The position numbers and the translations under genes are program-made. DNA of 64,000 nucleotides. It comes from Liolophura sinensis (lineage: Eukaryota; Mollusca; Polyplacophora; Chitonida; Chitonidae). Under the pieces are notes generated by a model. The model saw only the letters and a list, made by a program, of their open reading frames with translations. It searched no databases and had not been told where the DNA came from. Each line of letters opens with the position of its first letter. Within the stretch, counting starts at the first letter, position 1. Below, piece after piece: positions 54,299-64,000 of the stretch. The stretch covers positions 19,019,717-19,083,716 of the forward strand of contig NC_088305.1 of NCBI RefSeq assembly GCF_032854445.1, read 5' to 3'.

Positions 54299-55354
54299 TA
54301 ATAACAAACCAAAAATCGAAATCAAAGATGGCAATTTTTCCTTTAGACGAGGCAGTGAGTTTTTAATTCACAGTATGAAGATCGACGTAAACCAAAAAAA
54401 TATTCCTAAACAAACTTTCATGTATATATTTCCAGATGCTGACAGAGTTTCATTTTCAAAAGTAAAACATAAACGTTATAATGTGATCAGTTTTGGCATA
54501 TTTTGACAAACTTAAAATGCGTATTTTTGCCATGGTCCAAGAGGCATCCTCCGTAGTACAGTGAACTAACGAAGTGAACATAGAAAGCAAGTAGTACCAC
54601 CACAAAGAGTTCGAATGTTCTTTTTTTTTCTTTTTTTTTCTTTTTTTGTCTTTGGAAATATACTTTTGCTTGAGTAAAAATATAGGCCACCTTCCATTAA
54701 ATAAATCTTATGAATTAGAATCCATAAGTAGCATGTGGCAAACTATAGCGAATCCATATGAATCTTCCTTAGGAGAGCACGTGGTCGGCCATCATTGACA
54801 CTGTCATCCACGTTATGCGTATAGTGAAATTATTAGGCCTAAAGTTACATTTGTTATATCTGCGTGTATTTCAACTCACTGGTGCATAACTGAGTGCTCA
54901 AGAATTTTTCAGGCGGTGATTTTTCCCCCTCCTTTTGAATGGATGACCTATATATTGCTTCAGTGCATTTTTGGACCAGCCAAGAGATAGACAGACAGAG
55001 CGACTTAATATATAGAGCTGCTTAATTACTTGTCACAACTACAGATATAGATAGCAAATTGTGGTATGTAAGTGTTAATGCAACAGGTGCGCGCGCAGGC
55101 CACATCACGAGGTGACGCTGACACGACACGGGTCACGCTCTAGAGTACAGCTGAACCACATCAGCTCACCAAGTCAAACGATCTTGACCTATTCGCCAGT
55201 CCACTGCATAAACCTCCTTGTCACATCCAGGTGGATGTGTCTCTCAGTCGTATCGCAACACAGGTTTAAGATAGTTCTTACGCGTCTGAAGAGGCACAGA
55301 CAAGGCCTTTGCTGTCACCAAGTGCGGACATTAGTGTAACGTCGTTCAGTGAGA
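54299..55354 (+). other. Upstream region of SDR exon 1, unit 6
   Basis: Shorter than in units 1 and 2: about 280 bp is missing near 54972 (cattttggaccagccaag junction). T-rich tract at 54620-54647. No gene recognised. Confidence 0.5.
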
Positions 55355-55583
55355 ATGGATGGTCAACATGAGCCATCAGATCCCCCCACCAACGGGCTGA
55401 CTGACCACGGAGCGATTCTCCTTACCGGCGGCACCACTGGAATCGGGCTGGGCACAGCCCAGGAGCTCGTGCTACTCGGTTTTCGCAAGTTCATCTTAGG
55501 GTATGCTACACATGACGAACACGCCAATGTGGCCAAAAGTAACCTGGAACAGAACAAAGGGGTTAAGGTGGTTCTGGTCAAAG
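55355..55583 (+). CDS. SDR exon 1, unit 6 (intact)
   Basis: Intact 229-bp exon coding residues 1-76 (MDGQHEPSDPPTNG; Pro10 where units 2 and 5 have Ser). TGGTTGIG at 24-31. Donor GTGAGT at 55584, phase 1. Pairs with exon 2 at 58998 across a 3,414-bp intron without LINE. Confidence 0.88.
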
Positions 55584-55789
55584 GTGAGTGAGCATATACG
55601 GCTATTCGCTATCTGCATGTAGATGTAGGGATGGTCAAAGTTTCGATCCTTATGATAGGCCTACTTGTGGCTGTTTCATTCGTCTGTTCTCTCTCGTACA
55701 GAGGGAGTAAGACTTGAAGACACGGTAACTGGACTACTTAGTACAAGGTTGCATTGGCTACCCTATCATGGCGACCACATTTGCTCATT

Positions 55790-56632
55790 CGGCAGCTGGC
55801 TCTGCCCGGTTTCCTCCCACCATAATGTTGTTGGCCGTCGTATAAGTGAAATATTTTTGAGTATGGCGTAAAACACCAATCACATCAAATCAAATCAAAT
55901 CAAATCTCATTTGGGAAAGGTAATTAACAAGCACTATAGACAAGGATAAAATAAGTAAGGTATAATTCACCACACTTTCTCATACAGAAGGAGTAATTCA
56001 CCATACTTACTCATACACAAGAGGTACGTCAGTAACCGCACATATATGATTAGCTTGCCAGCGCGGCAAAATATCCCATTAGCGTCTCACTAATGCGGTC
56101 GATATGAGTTCAAGTCCAGCTCATGCTGGCTTCCTCTCCGACCATACGTGGGAAATAATCTGCGGATGGTCGTGGTTTTCCGACGGGCTGAGCACCATTG
56201 TATCAATAAAATATTTTCAAGAACGGCGTAGAAACACCAACCAATATAAATTTTATAAAATCATACATCAGAGATAACTAACCACATTTTCTCCTCTAGG
56301 AAGGGTAAATATTAAGCGCTAGACACTGATAAAAATGAACAATCTTTGAACTGGCCGTCCCTTCAACCGCACTTTTCCATACATGACAAGGGGTAATTGC
56401 CATACATTCTCTTACAGGAATGGTAATTAACCACACATCTTCCTGCAGGATAAGTAAATCAACCACACATTGTCTACGGCAATTGTATGATTACCAGCAT
56501 TTCTTCATACCGGAGGAGTAATTGACCATACGTGGGAAGTCATCTGCGGATGGTCGTGGGTTTCCTCCGAACTGGGCACTGTCGCATACATTAAATAGAC
56601 TTGAGTACGGCGTAAAACACCAATCAAAATAA
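55790..56632 (+). repeat. Degenerate SINE pieces and ~30-bp repeats in intron 1, unit 6
   Basis: SINE 3' piece about 55795-55905, longer SINE about 56057-56250, 3' piece about 56525-56632, ~30-bp units between. Confidence 0.7.
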
Positions 56633-58325
56633 ATTTAAAAAGTCATACACGAGAGGTAAAACCACAGTTTCTCATGCAGGAGGGGTAATTAGTAAGCGCT
56701 AGACCTAATATAAAGTAAACGCCATTTTAGTCTAAACCAAATTTAATACCCGGTTTAAATTCTAATACACTTTTGAACAACTGGGCCCAGGAGTTTAAAT
56801 CAATTTTCTTGAACTGATCGAAGTGAGTAATTTGTGTCGGACTATATATGGCTGTCCCACCAACCTCACTTCTCATCTACAGGGTGTGTCATTAACAGTT
56901 GCTAGTAGTTCAGTTTCCTACTTTACCAATATTATCTTGTTTCTACTTTAATTAGAACTTGGAGAGGTCACCTGTAGAAAAAGTTTTATAACACAGTGAA
57001 GTTTATAGTTTTAATACTGTATATAGACATATTTGTATTGGATTGGTACGGGGGATGTTACTCGTAAACAGCTCTCGACGGCAATACACGGAAATATATA
57101 TGGTGTCGAAAGGAGGCGCATACCGTCCACATATTCTAGTATATAACAATTAACAAAATAATTAAATGTCACGCTTGAGAAACTGATACAGGAAACAATT
57201 GAAGTGATTTAACTATTCTTATTTTAAGAACGTATTATCCGATAAACTAAATTTTCACACATACGCGTTTTTTTTTTTTTTTGTTTTTTTTTTATTTTTT
57301 GTTTTGTCAGTTTTTCTAAGTAGAGGATACCGGAGTGCATAAAACACAGACCTTTAACAAGTTACTTACAAACTTTTCCGCATATGACAGGCCTATAGAC
57401 GAGTCGGCATGTCAGGAGTCAAGGACGAGACAGGATGGGGGCTCACACAAACTAACGCAGCTGAAATGCGAGATATTTCGGTACATACTGGCCATCTCGG
57501 ACAGCCGGGTCTGTCGGCCCAACGGCGCCGTTAGCAGCTGGCGTGAAATCATGCACTTTCTCTTGAACATATCAAAAAGTCAACCGAGCATGACCACCTT
57601 TTTTAGCTAATGTTGCTGGATGTGTTTCCATGACATTTTATCACCATGGTAGTTCCTAACCTCCAGGAAGGTCAGTGACAAGACTGGGCCAGAAGTTTCC
57701 ATTTCTACCCAATGAAATTCTGATATTTCTAACGAGGTGTAAAATAGCCATGCAAAAATATAAATGTATCAACAACCTATAAAGTCAATGTCAACTCCTC
57801 AATTCAGGGGCAAATTTTGCACCCAAGTGCGCACGTGTGATCAAAGGAGATATCGAAGAAAATTTCAGGTGAACTTCTATTGCATATTCGCTGGAAAACA
57901 CTTAAGATTCACTAATATGGTAGGGTAAGGCTCACGTTGAACACTGAGTTCGTTGTGCCAGTGAATATCGCATAGGTAAGCTCAACAGTTACATGCCAGA
58001 TATACCAGAAGTTTTCCCCATTTGGGAATCTCCCCGCCATTTTCCCCAAATCCAAATGCGAAACCACAATGCAGTGCGTGCGACAGCTTTGTCCACAGCT
58101 GTCAATAATAATTGCATTTTGTATTCGAGTAATTACACCCAAGAACAATCCCACCGACAGTCTCGAATGTTAGACGTATCTATTTTCACTGGTTTTGTAT
58201 TCGAGTAATTACCGCGGAGAAAGTTTACACTGACAATCTCGTATTGTTGCCTGATCTGTACTGGCCATCAATACTGATTTACATGCTTCAAAGAACTGAC
58301 CTTAACAACTGACACCTAAACTTTT
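56633..58325 (+). other. Intron 1 of unit 6 (LINE-free site)
   Basis: T-rich tract 57266-57305, block 57325-57550, and at about 57785-57800 the uninterrupted site (tcaactcctcaattcaggg) that carries the LINE in type I introns. No gene. Confidence 0.55.
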
Positions 58326-58337
58326 AATACCCTGTCT

Positions 58338-58601
58338 GGGCCCTCCGTGGCTCAGTCGGTTAGCGCGATAGCGCATCGTAATGACCCAGAAGCCTCTTAC
58401 CAATGCGGTCGCTGTAAGTTCAAGTCCAGCTCATGCTGGCTTCCTCTCCGGCCGTATGTGGGAAGGTCCGACAGCAACCTGCGGATGGTCGTGGGTTTCC
58501 CCAGGGCTTTGCCCGGTTTCCTCCCACTATAATGCTGGCCGCTGTCGTTTATATGAAATATTCTTGAGTACGGCGTAAAACACCAATCAAATAAATAAAT
58601 A
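58338..58601 (+). mobile_element. Full-length tRNA-derived SINE, unit 6
   Basis: Flanked by an identical 12-bp target duplication aataccctgtct (58326-58337 and 58602-58613). Head TGGCTCAGTCGGTTAGCGC, box B GTTCAAGTCC, body and (aaat)n tail. Best-preserved flanks of any SINE in the window. Confidence 0.88.
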
Positions 58602-58613
58602 AATACCCTGTCT

Positions 58614-58997
58614 CCCCAAGGCTGCACTATAATACGCATGGGAGGCAAGATACCCCGCTACTCAAAATAACAGTTCTGCGATCTCCTGCCATTGGAAGAA
58701 AAGCTAGGAAACGCCAAAATGCGAGCTTGTCCGAGTGAGCTCACAAAGAGTGTACAACTATCAGTGACAGCCTTGAAGAAATATCCTTTTTCGGGATTAT
58801 GACATGTTGCATCTCGTTTCTCGCTGCAACTCGTGGCTTTTGCACTCGAATTAATGTTACCACTAGTCTAGCAAGTCCGAAGTACCGCGTTCACCAACCA
58901 AGCCAAATCAAATCCAAGACAAGTTTTAACACTACTGATACATCTTAATGCGAAACAGTTCACTTGAAAATTAGCAGATATTTTTTGCTTTTCTCAG
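58614..58997 (+). other. Intron 3' part and acceptor, unit 6
   Basis: Ends ttttgcttttctcag (AG at 58996-58997). SINE tail remnant around 58880-58930. Confidence 0.6.
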
Positions 58998-59566
58998 GCG
59001 ATGTGTCCGAAAAGAGAACGGTGGAGGAGATTTTCAAGGTCGTCGACGAGGACTTCGGTGGCTCCTTGTACGCTATTCTCCACACAGCTGGCGTTATGCC
59101 ACCCATAAATGATGAAGAACCAGAGAAAACGTTTGACGCCTTCACAGAACTGTACCCGAAGGCCTTTTGGCGGCTGGTGGAGCGAGGAGTGCCTTATATG
59201 GAGAAGTCACCACACGGGGGTCGGATCGTAGTACTTTCCAACCCTGGGGTCAACCTAATGTCCTCACCTAGACCCTTCTACCTAATGGCTGGTTGCGGAA
59301 AGGCGGCGCTTGAGTACTTGACCCGGCACTACGCACTCGTATTGGCCCCCAAACGTATCACGTGCAATGTGGTGATCCCGGGTATTACAAAGACTAAGGG
59401 GTGGAAGGAGATAGACCCCACGGAACTTGCCGAAAGACGGTGTCCCATGAAGGAAGTCATCCAACCAGAGGATGTCGGAGCAGCACTGGCATTTCTCGTC
59501 TCCCCAAAAGCGCGTTTTATCACCGGTGCGTTCCTACCAGTCGATGGGGGACTTATGTTTGTGTGA
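58998..59566 (+). CDS. SDR exon 2, unit 6 (type II, intact gene)
   Basis: Intact 569-bp exon; with exon 1 at 55355 it gives an uninterrupted 265-residue SDR. Type II traits are GVMPPINDE and EYLTRHYA. Asn158, Tyr171 and Lys178 as in unit 5, so this type II gene differs from units 1 and 4, which have Ser158. Trp212 is preceded by Gly (KGWKEID). C-terminus VDGGLMFV. This is the cleanest gene in the window: no element in its intron but SINEs, conserved splice sites and a TATA candidate upstream. Confidence 0.9.
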
Positions 59567-59614
59567 CTCGGTGTGAAGGCGATGCCTATGCGACATTTGT
59601 GGGGGAGAAAAGCC

Positions 59615-59690
59615 TCTACGGACTGGCTTAAAGGCGGTGTCCCATGATGGAGGATGTCCGGCGGATGTCAGGGCAGCATAAGCATCAAAT
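59615..59690 (+). repeat. Diverged copy of the SDR coding segment, unit 6
   Basis: Type II version, followed by accaatcaaatca and an A-tract where the other units have an AATAAA pair. Confidence 0.7.
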
Positions 59691-60343
59691 AATACACCAA
59701 TCAAATCAAAAAAAAAATAAGTTAAACACCCAGATTAAGAACATATTGTTATACCCCTCTCGGGCAATAATCCCATATTTTGGGGAATTTCCTGACAGCA
59801 GAAGTACCGTATCAAACCAATCAGTTAAGGTTTATTTGTGTTAGCTCTTTGTCAGTTCGGTGATAGAAACTCCGATATTTTCACTCAGGTATATAATGCT
59901 TACAGGGATACGAATCGATGCTTATTGGGTGACAGTTGAGATAGGGTTTCGTGGGTTGATTCTTGCAGCATTGGTTACGAGTTGCGGAGTGGGGTACCTC
60001 TTATCGAGCTACGCGGTTCCGAGAGTTACGGAGAGAAACAGTCCCAAAGTGTGTCGTATTGACGGTGAATAGTGAGTGAGTGAGTGCTTTGGGTTTAATC
60101 TCGTGCTCAACAATTTTTCAGTCCAACGAAGGAATCCTTAGAGTGCATGTAATTAAATCGATTTCCATCGCTCTTTTATCTAGTGCTGCTTCACTGAGAC
60201 GCTTTACCGAAGGCAAGTAAGCAGCCCCTCTCGAGCTATTATACTGATACTGGTCAACCAGTGGTTGCACTATCCCCTTCATGCTGAACTGCCAAGCGAA
60301 GAAGTTACAACTTCCTCTTTTAAGGTCTTAGGTGTGACTCGTC

Positions 60344-60482
60344 TCTTCAGCAATCTGCGGATGGCCGTGGGTTCCCCCAGGGCTCTGCCCGATTTCCTCC
60401 CACCATAATGCTGGCCGCCGTCGTATAAGGGAAATATTCTAGACTACGGTGTAAATTATCAATCAAATAAATAAATAAATAG
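60344..60482 (+). mobile_element. 5'-truncated SINE, unit 6 downstream
   Basis: Body and tail; orthologous to 12112 and 39955. Confidence 0.7.
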
Positions 60483-60822
60483 GTGTGAATCGACTCAGAA
60501 TTGACCCTGGATCTACCTCCTCCCGAAACGGGCGTTCACAGTCACACTGAATCTTCCCTATAAAATAAATTGATGTCATCCGCATGTTCCTACAAATTAA
60601 CTAACCTGTTCTTAGGTTGGCCTCACCAAAAATAGTCTGCCAATGACACAAACTGACAGAACCATTTTTGAGGGTCTACAGTACTGCGGCCATCATCTCG
60701 ATAACTCACTGTTATGATATAGGCTCGGGAAATGCGATTCGTTTTCACTAGCAGACGTGCCTGAATGCCATGCACCCTAACAGGTTAGTAACACAGGGAC
60801 CACACGGTTGAGGTTGGTCGAT

Positions 60823-61235
60823 GCTAGGGAAGGCTTAATGTGCGTGTGAACAGCGGTAAATGTTCCTCGCCATCAATCCGACACATTCGGGACTGTTTCT
60901 CTCCGTAACTCTCCCAACAGCGTTCGATATCAACTGAAGTTATTTTGTGGAACTTGTACATATCTGACAGGTTAAATCTCAGCTCTGCTACGGATGATTT
61001 AATGTGCGTGTAAGCAGCGGTAAATGTTCCTTGCCATCAATCCGATACATCTGGGACTGTTTCTCTCCGTAACTCTCCCAACTGAAGACATCTTTTGGAA
61101 CTTGTACATATTTGACACATTAAATCTTAGCTCTGCTAGGGAAGATTTAATGTGCGTGTGAACAGCGGTAAACGTTCCTTGCTATCAACCCCACATGTAT
61201 TTGTGGCTGTTTGGCTCCATAACTCTGACAACAGC
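60823..61235 (+). repeat. Tandem repeat of ~150-166 bp, three copies, unit 6
   Basis: Same array as at 12584 and 40436. Confidence 0.8.
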
Positions 61236-61604
61236 GATGCTCAGTAAGAGCTAACCCACTCCGCAACTACCTTGGTTACGCTTGAATAAAAGACACGGCC
61301 AGTATAATTCCCAGGGAACATGTTGAGAGATCAAAATATCTGCGCAATGTTAAAGGTGGAGAAAACAAAAAGTTCAGATGAAAGAGTCGAAAAATTAGTG
61401 GTAAATGTGGTCAACTTTTTTTGGGGGGTGGGGGGCGATTTTTACTGCTTAATGAATATATTTGCACTAGAACTTGGTCTTTTCAGCTAAGGAATGTGTT
61501 CAACCTGGATTTTGATACTATTCATAGACAACAAATTTACATTCAAATTTATTGGACATGCATCACATCCTTATTTAGACCACTGTCATCCAAAAAGAAT
61601 ATAG

Positions 61605-61864
61605 GGGCCTCCGTGACTCAGTCGGTTAGCGCGCTTGCGCAGCGTAATGACCCAGGAGCCTCTCACCAATGCGGTCGCTGTAAGTTCAAGTCCAGCTCAT
61701 GCTGGCTTCCTCTCCGGCCGTAAGTGGGAAGGTCTGACAGCAACCTGCGGATGGTCGTGGTTTTTCCCCCGGGCTGTGCCCGGTTTCCACCCACCATAAT
61801 GCTGGCCGCCGTCGTATAAGTGAAATATTCTTGAGTACGGCGTAAAACACCAATCAAAAAAAAA
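61605..61864 (+). mobile_element. Full-length tRNA-derived SINE, unit 7 upstream
   Basis: Flanked by atccaaaaagaatata and atccaaaaagactata; same insertion as 13369 and 41225. The right flank shares its c-for-a change with 13631-13646. Confidence 0.85.
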
Positions 61865-63411
61865 ATCCAAAAAGACTATACACCAAATTGTGGTCCGAAA
61901 TACCCACCATACCAAATATTTTTAAATGTCCTTTTCTCCTGAAACAAAAAACCTAAAAAAAACACCTAAAAAAAATAAAATAATAAAAGCCAAAAGATCT
62001 CGCCCTGTTTTCATCTGGTTTTGGCATCAACTTTATATTTTCTTCTCCGAGATCGATCCTTAGTAATAACAAACCAAAAATCGAAATCAAAAATGGCAAT
62101 TTTTCCTTCAGACGAGGCAGTGAGTTTTTAATTTACAGTATGAAGATCGACGTAAACCAAAAAAAAATATTTCTAAAGAAACTTTCATGTATATATTTCC
62201 AGATGCTGACAGAGTTTCATTTTGGTTAACGTTTATTTTCAAAAGTAAAACATAAACGTTATAATGTGATCAGTTTTGGCATATTTTGACAAACTTAAAA
62301 TGCGTATTTTTGCCATGGTCCAAGAGACATCCTCCGTAGTACAGTGAACTAACGAAGTGAACATAGAAAACAGGTAGTACCACCACAAAGAGTTCGAATG
62401 TTCTTTTTTTTTTTCTTCTTTTTCTTTTTTTTTTTTTGTCTTTGGAAATATACTTTTGCCTAAGTAAAGATATAGGCCACCTTCCATTAAATAAATGTTA
62501 TGAATTAAGAATGCATAAGTAGCATGTGGCAACCATAGCAAATCCATATGAATCTTCCTTAGGAGAGCACGTGGTCGGCCATCATTGACACTGTCATCCA
62601 CGTTATGCGTATAGTGAAATTATTAGGCCGAAAGTTATATTTGTTATATCTGCGTGTATTTCAACTCACTGGTGCATAACTGAGTGCTCAAGACTTTTTC
62701 AGGCGGTGATTTTTCCCCCTGTTTTTGATTTGATGACTTATATATTGCTTCGGTGCATGTTTGGAGCTTTAAAAAACGCGTACTTCTTTTCCTACCAGTG
62801 TGTCGGCATCTGTCACTCAAAGTTATAGTCAGTTTCGATTCTTAAGGTGCATAGTATCATGAGAAGGGGCCGATTGCCCGCCTTACCATGTCAGGTCCTT
62901 TCAGCACCAAAATTTTGTCAAATAATTTAGTTTCTAAATAACCTAAAACCAGTTTCCTATCTTTAGCCAGCAAACCATTATCATTTAGATTATTATATAG
63001 CCATTTCCAAATCATCCTGAGGATCGACCAGCCAAGAAATAGACAGACAGAGCGACTTAATATATAGAGCTGCTTAATTACTTGTCACAACTACAGATAT
63101 AGATAGCAAATTGTGGTATGTATGTATGTATTATTGCAACAGGTGCGCGCGCAGGCCACATCACGAGGTGACGCTGACACGACACAGGGGTCACGCTCTA
63201 CAGTACAGCTGACCCACATCAGCTGACCAAGTCAAACGATCTTAACCTATTCGTCCGCCCACTGCATAAACCTCCTTGTCACATCCAGGTGGATCTGTCT
63301 CTCGATCGTATCACAACACAGATTTAACGCGTTCTTACGCGTCTGAAGAGGCACAGACAAGGCCTTTGCTGTCACCAAGTGCGGACATCAGTATAACGTC
63401 GTTCAGTGAGA
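61865..63411 (+). other. Upstream region of SDR exon 1, unit 7
   Basis: Full-length version like 13647-15174, with T-rich tract 62403-62438 and the GTAT repeat near 63116-63131. No gene recognised. Confidence 0.5.
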
Positions 63412-63640
63412 ATGGATGGTCAACATGAGCCATCAGATCCCCCCACCAACGGGCTGACTGACCACGGAGCGATTCTCCTTACCGGCGGCACCACTGGAAT
63501 CGGGCTGGGCACAGCCCAGGAGCTCGTGCTACTCGGTTTTCGCAAGTTCATCTTAGGGTATGCTACACATGACGAACACGCCAATGTGGCCAAAAGTAAC
63601 CTGGAACAGAACAAAGGGGTTAAGGTGGTTCTGGTCAAAG
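63412..63640 (+). CDS. SDR exon 1, unit 7 (intact; exon 2 outside window)
   Basis: Intact 229-bp exon with Pro10 and Asn62 and donor GTGAGT at 63641. From the alternation of subtypes it should be the start of a type I gene whose intron holds another LINE copy beyond the window. Confidence 0.85.
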
Positions 63641-63834
63641 GTGAGTGAGCATATACGGCTATTTGCTGTCTGTATGTAGATGTAGGCCTGGTCAAATTTT
63701 CGATCCTAATGATAGGCCTATGGTGGCTGTTTAATTCGGCCCTCCTCTCTCGTACAGAGGGAGTAAGACTTGAAGACACGGTAACTGGACTACTTAGTAC
63801 AAGGCTGCATTGGCTGCCCTATCATGGCGACCAC

Positions 63835-63962
63835 ATTTTCTCATTCGGGAGACGGCTCTGCCCGGTTTCCTCCCACCATAATGGTGTCGGCCGTCGTATA
63901 AGTGAAATATTTTTGAGTATGACGTAAAACACCAATCAAATCAAATCAAATCAAATCAAATC
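63835..63962 (+). repeat. SINE 3' piece after exon 1, unit 7
   Basis: cggtttcctcccaccataat to a tail with five aatca repeats; same element as at 7725 and 15605. Confidence 0.65.
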
Positions 63963-64000
63963 TCATTTGGGAAAGGTAATTAACAAGCACTATAGACAGG

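Larger units (their letters stand above)
59967..61282. repeat. Imperfect inverted repeat, unit 6
   Basis: Arms 59967-60064 and 61188-61282. Same arrangement as units 1 and 4. Confidence 0.62.

Overview
This is eukaryotic, invertebrate-type DNA: AT-rich, with spliced genes, LINEs that carry RNase H, and many tRNA-headed SINEs whose tails end in accaatcaaataaataaa. From memory such SINEs are common in molluscs and other spiralians, so I infer a lophotrochozoan, possibly a bivalve; nothing in the window proves it.

The host content is one tandemly amplified two-exon gene on the + strand for a short-chain dehydrogenase/reductase (SDR) of 265 residues. Exon 1 (229 bp, Rossmann TGGTTGIG) and exon 2 (569 bp, active site and VDGG end) join through a phase 1 GT-AG intron. 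I see seven exon 1 copies (7295, 15175, 31661, 34946, 42049, 55355, 63412) and six exon 2 copies (4090, 10778, 24918, 38608, 51440, 58998). Two subtypes alternate. Type I has a LINE in its intron (exon 2 at 4090, 24918, 51440). Type II has none (exon 2 at 10778, 38608, 58998). The real repeat is therefore a type I plus type II pair of roughly 20-28 kb.

Only two genes in the window look fully intact: 42049-52008 (type I) and 55355-59566 (type II). An intact exon 1 at 63412 runs off the right end. The others carry a nonsense codon (4090 copy), frameshifts in exon 1 (7295, 31661, 34946) or a 2.5 kb LINE inside exon 2 (24918 copy). The predicted active site is unusual: Tyr171 and Lys178 lie in Y-x6-K spacing, as in FabI/FabL-type enoyl reductases, not the YxxxK of classical SDRs.

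Mobile DNA: three copies of one I-group LINE on the minus strand (1-3113, 18049-23940, 44528-50460) sit at the same intron position, so they were copied with the array. A different LINE (25099-27631) is flanked by an exact 14-bp target duplication, has three hairpin repeats and an SGNH-hydrolase ORF after an internal A-tract. SINEs occupy orthologous sites in successive units. Between genes, each unit repeats a set of tandem repeats, an imperfect inverted repeat and direct repeats whose copy number differs between units.

Layout: 1-3113 LINE; 4090-4658 exon 2 (type I, nonsense); 7295-11346 type II gene (broken exon 1); 15175-28033 type I gene (LINE in intron, second LINE in exon 2); 31661-31889 orphan exon 1; 34946-39176 type II gene (broken exon 1); 42049-52008 intact type I gene; 55355-59566 intact type II gene; 63412-63640 start of the next type I gene.
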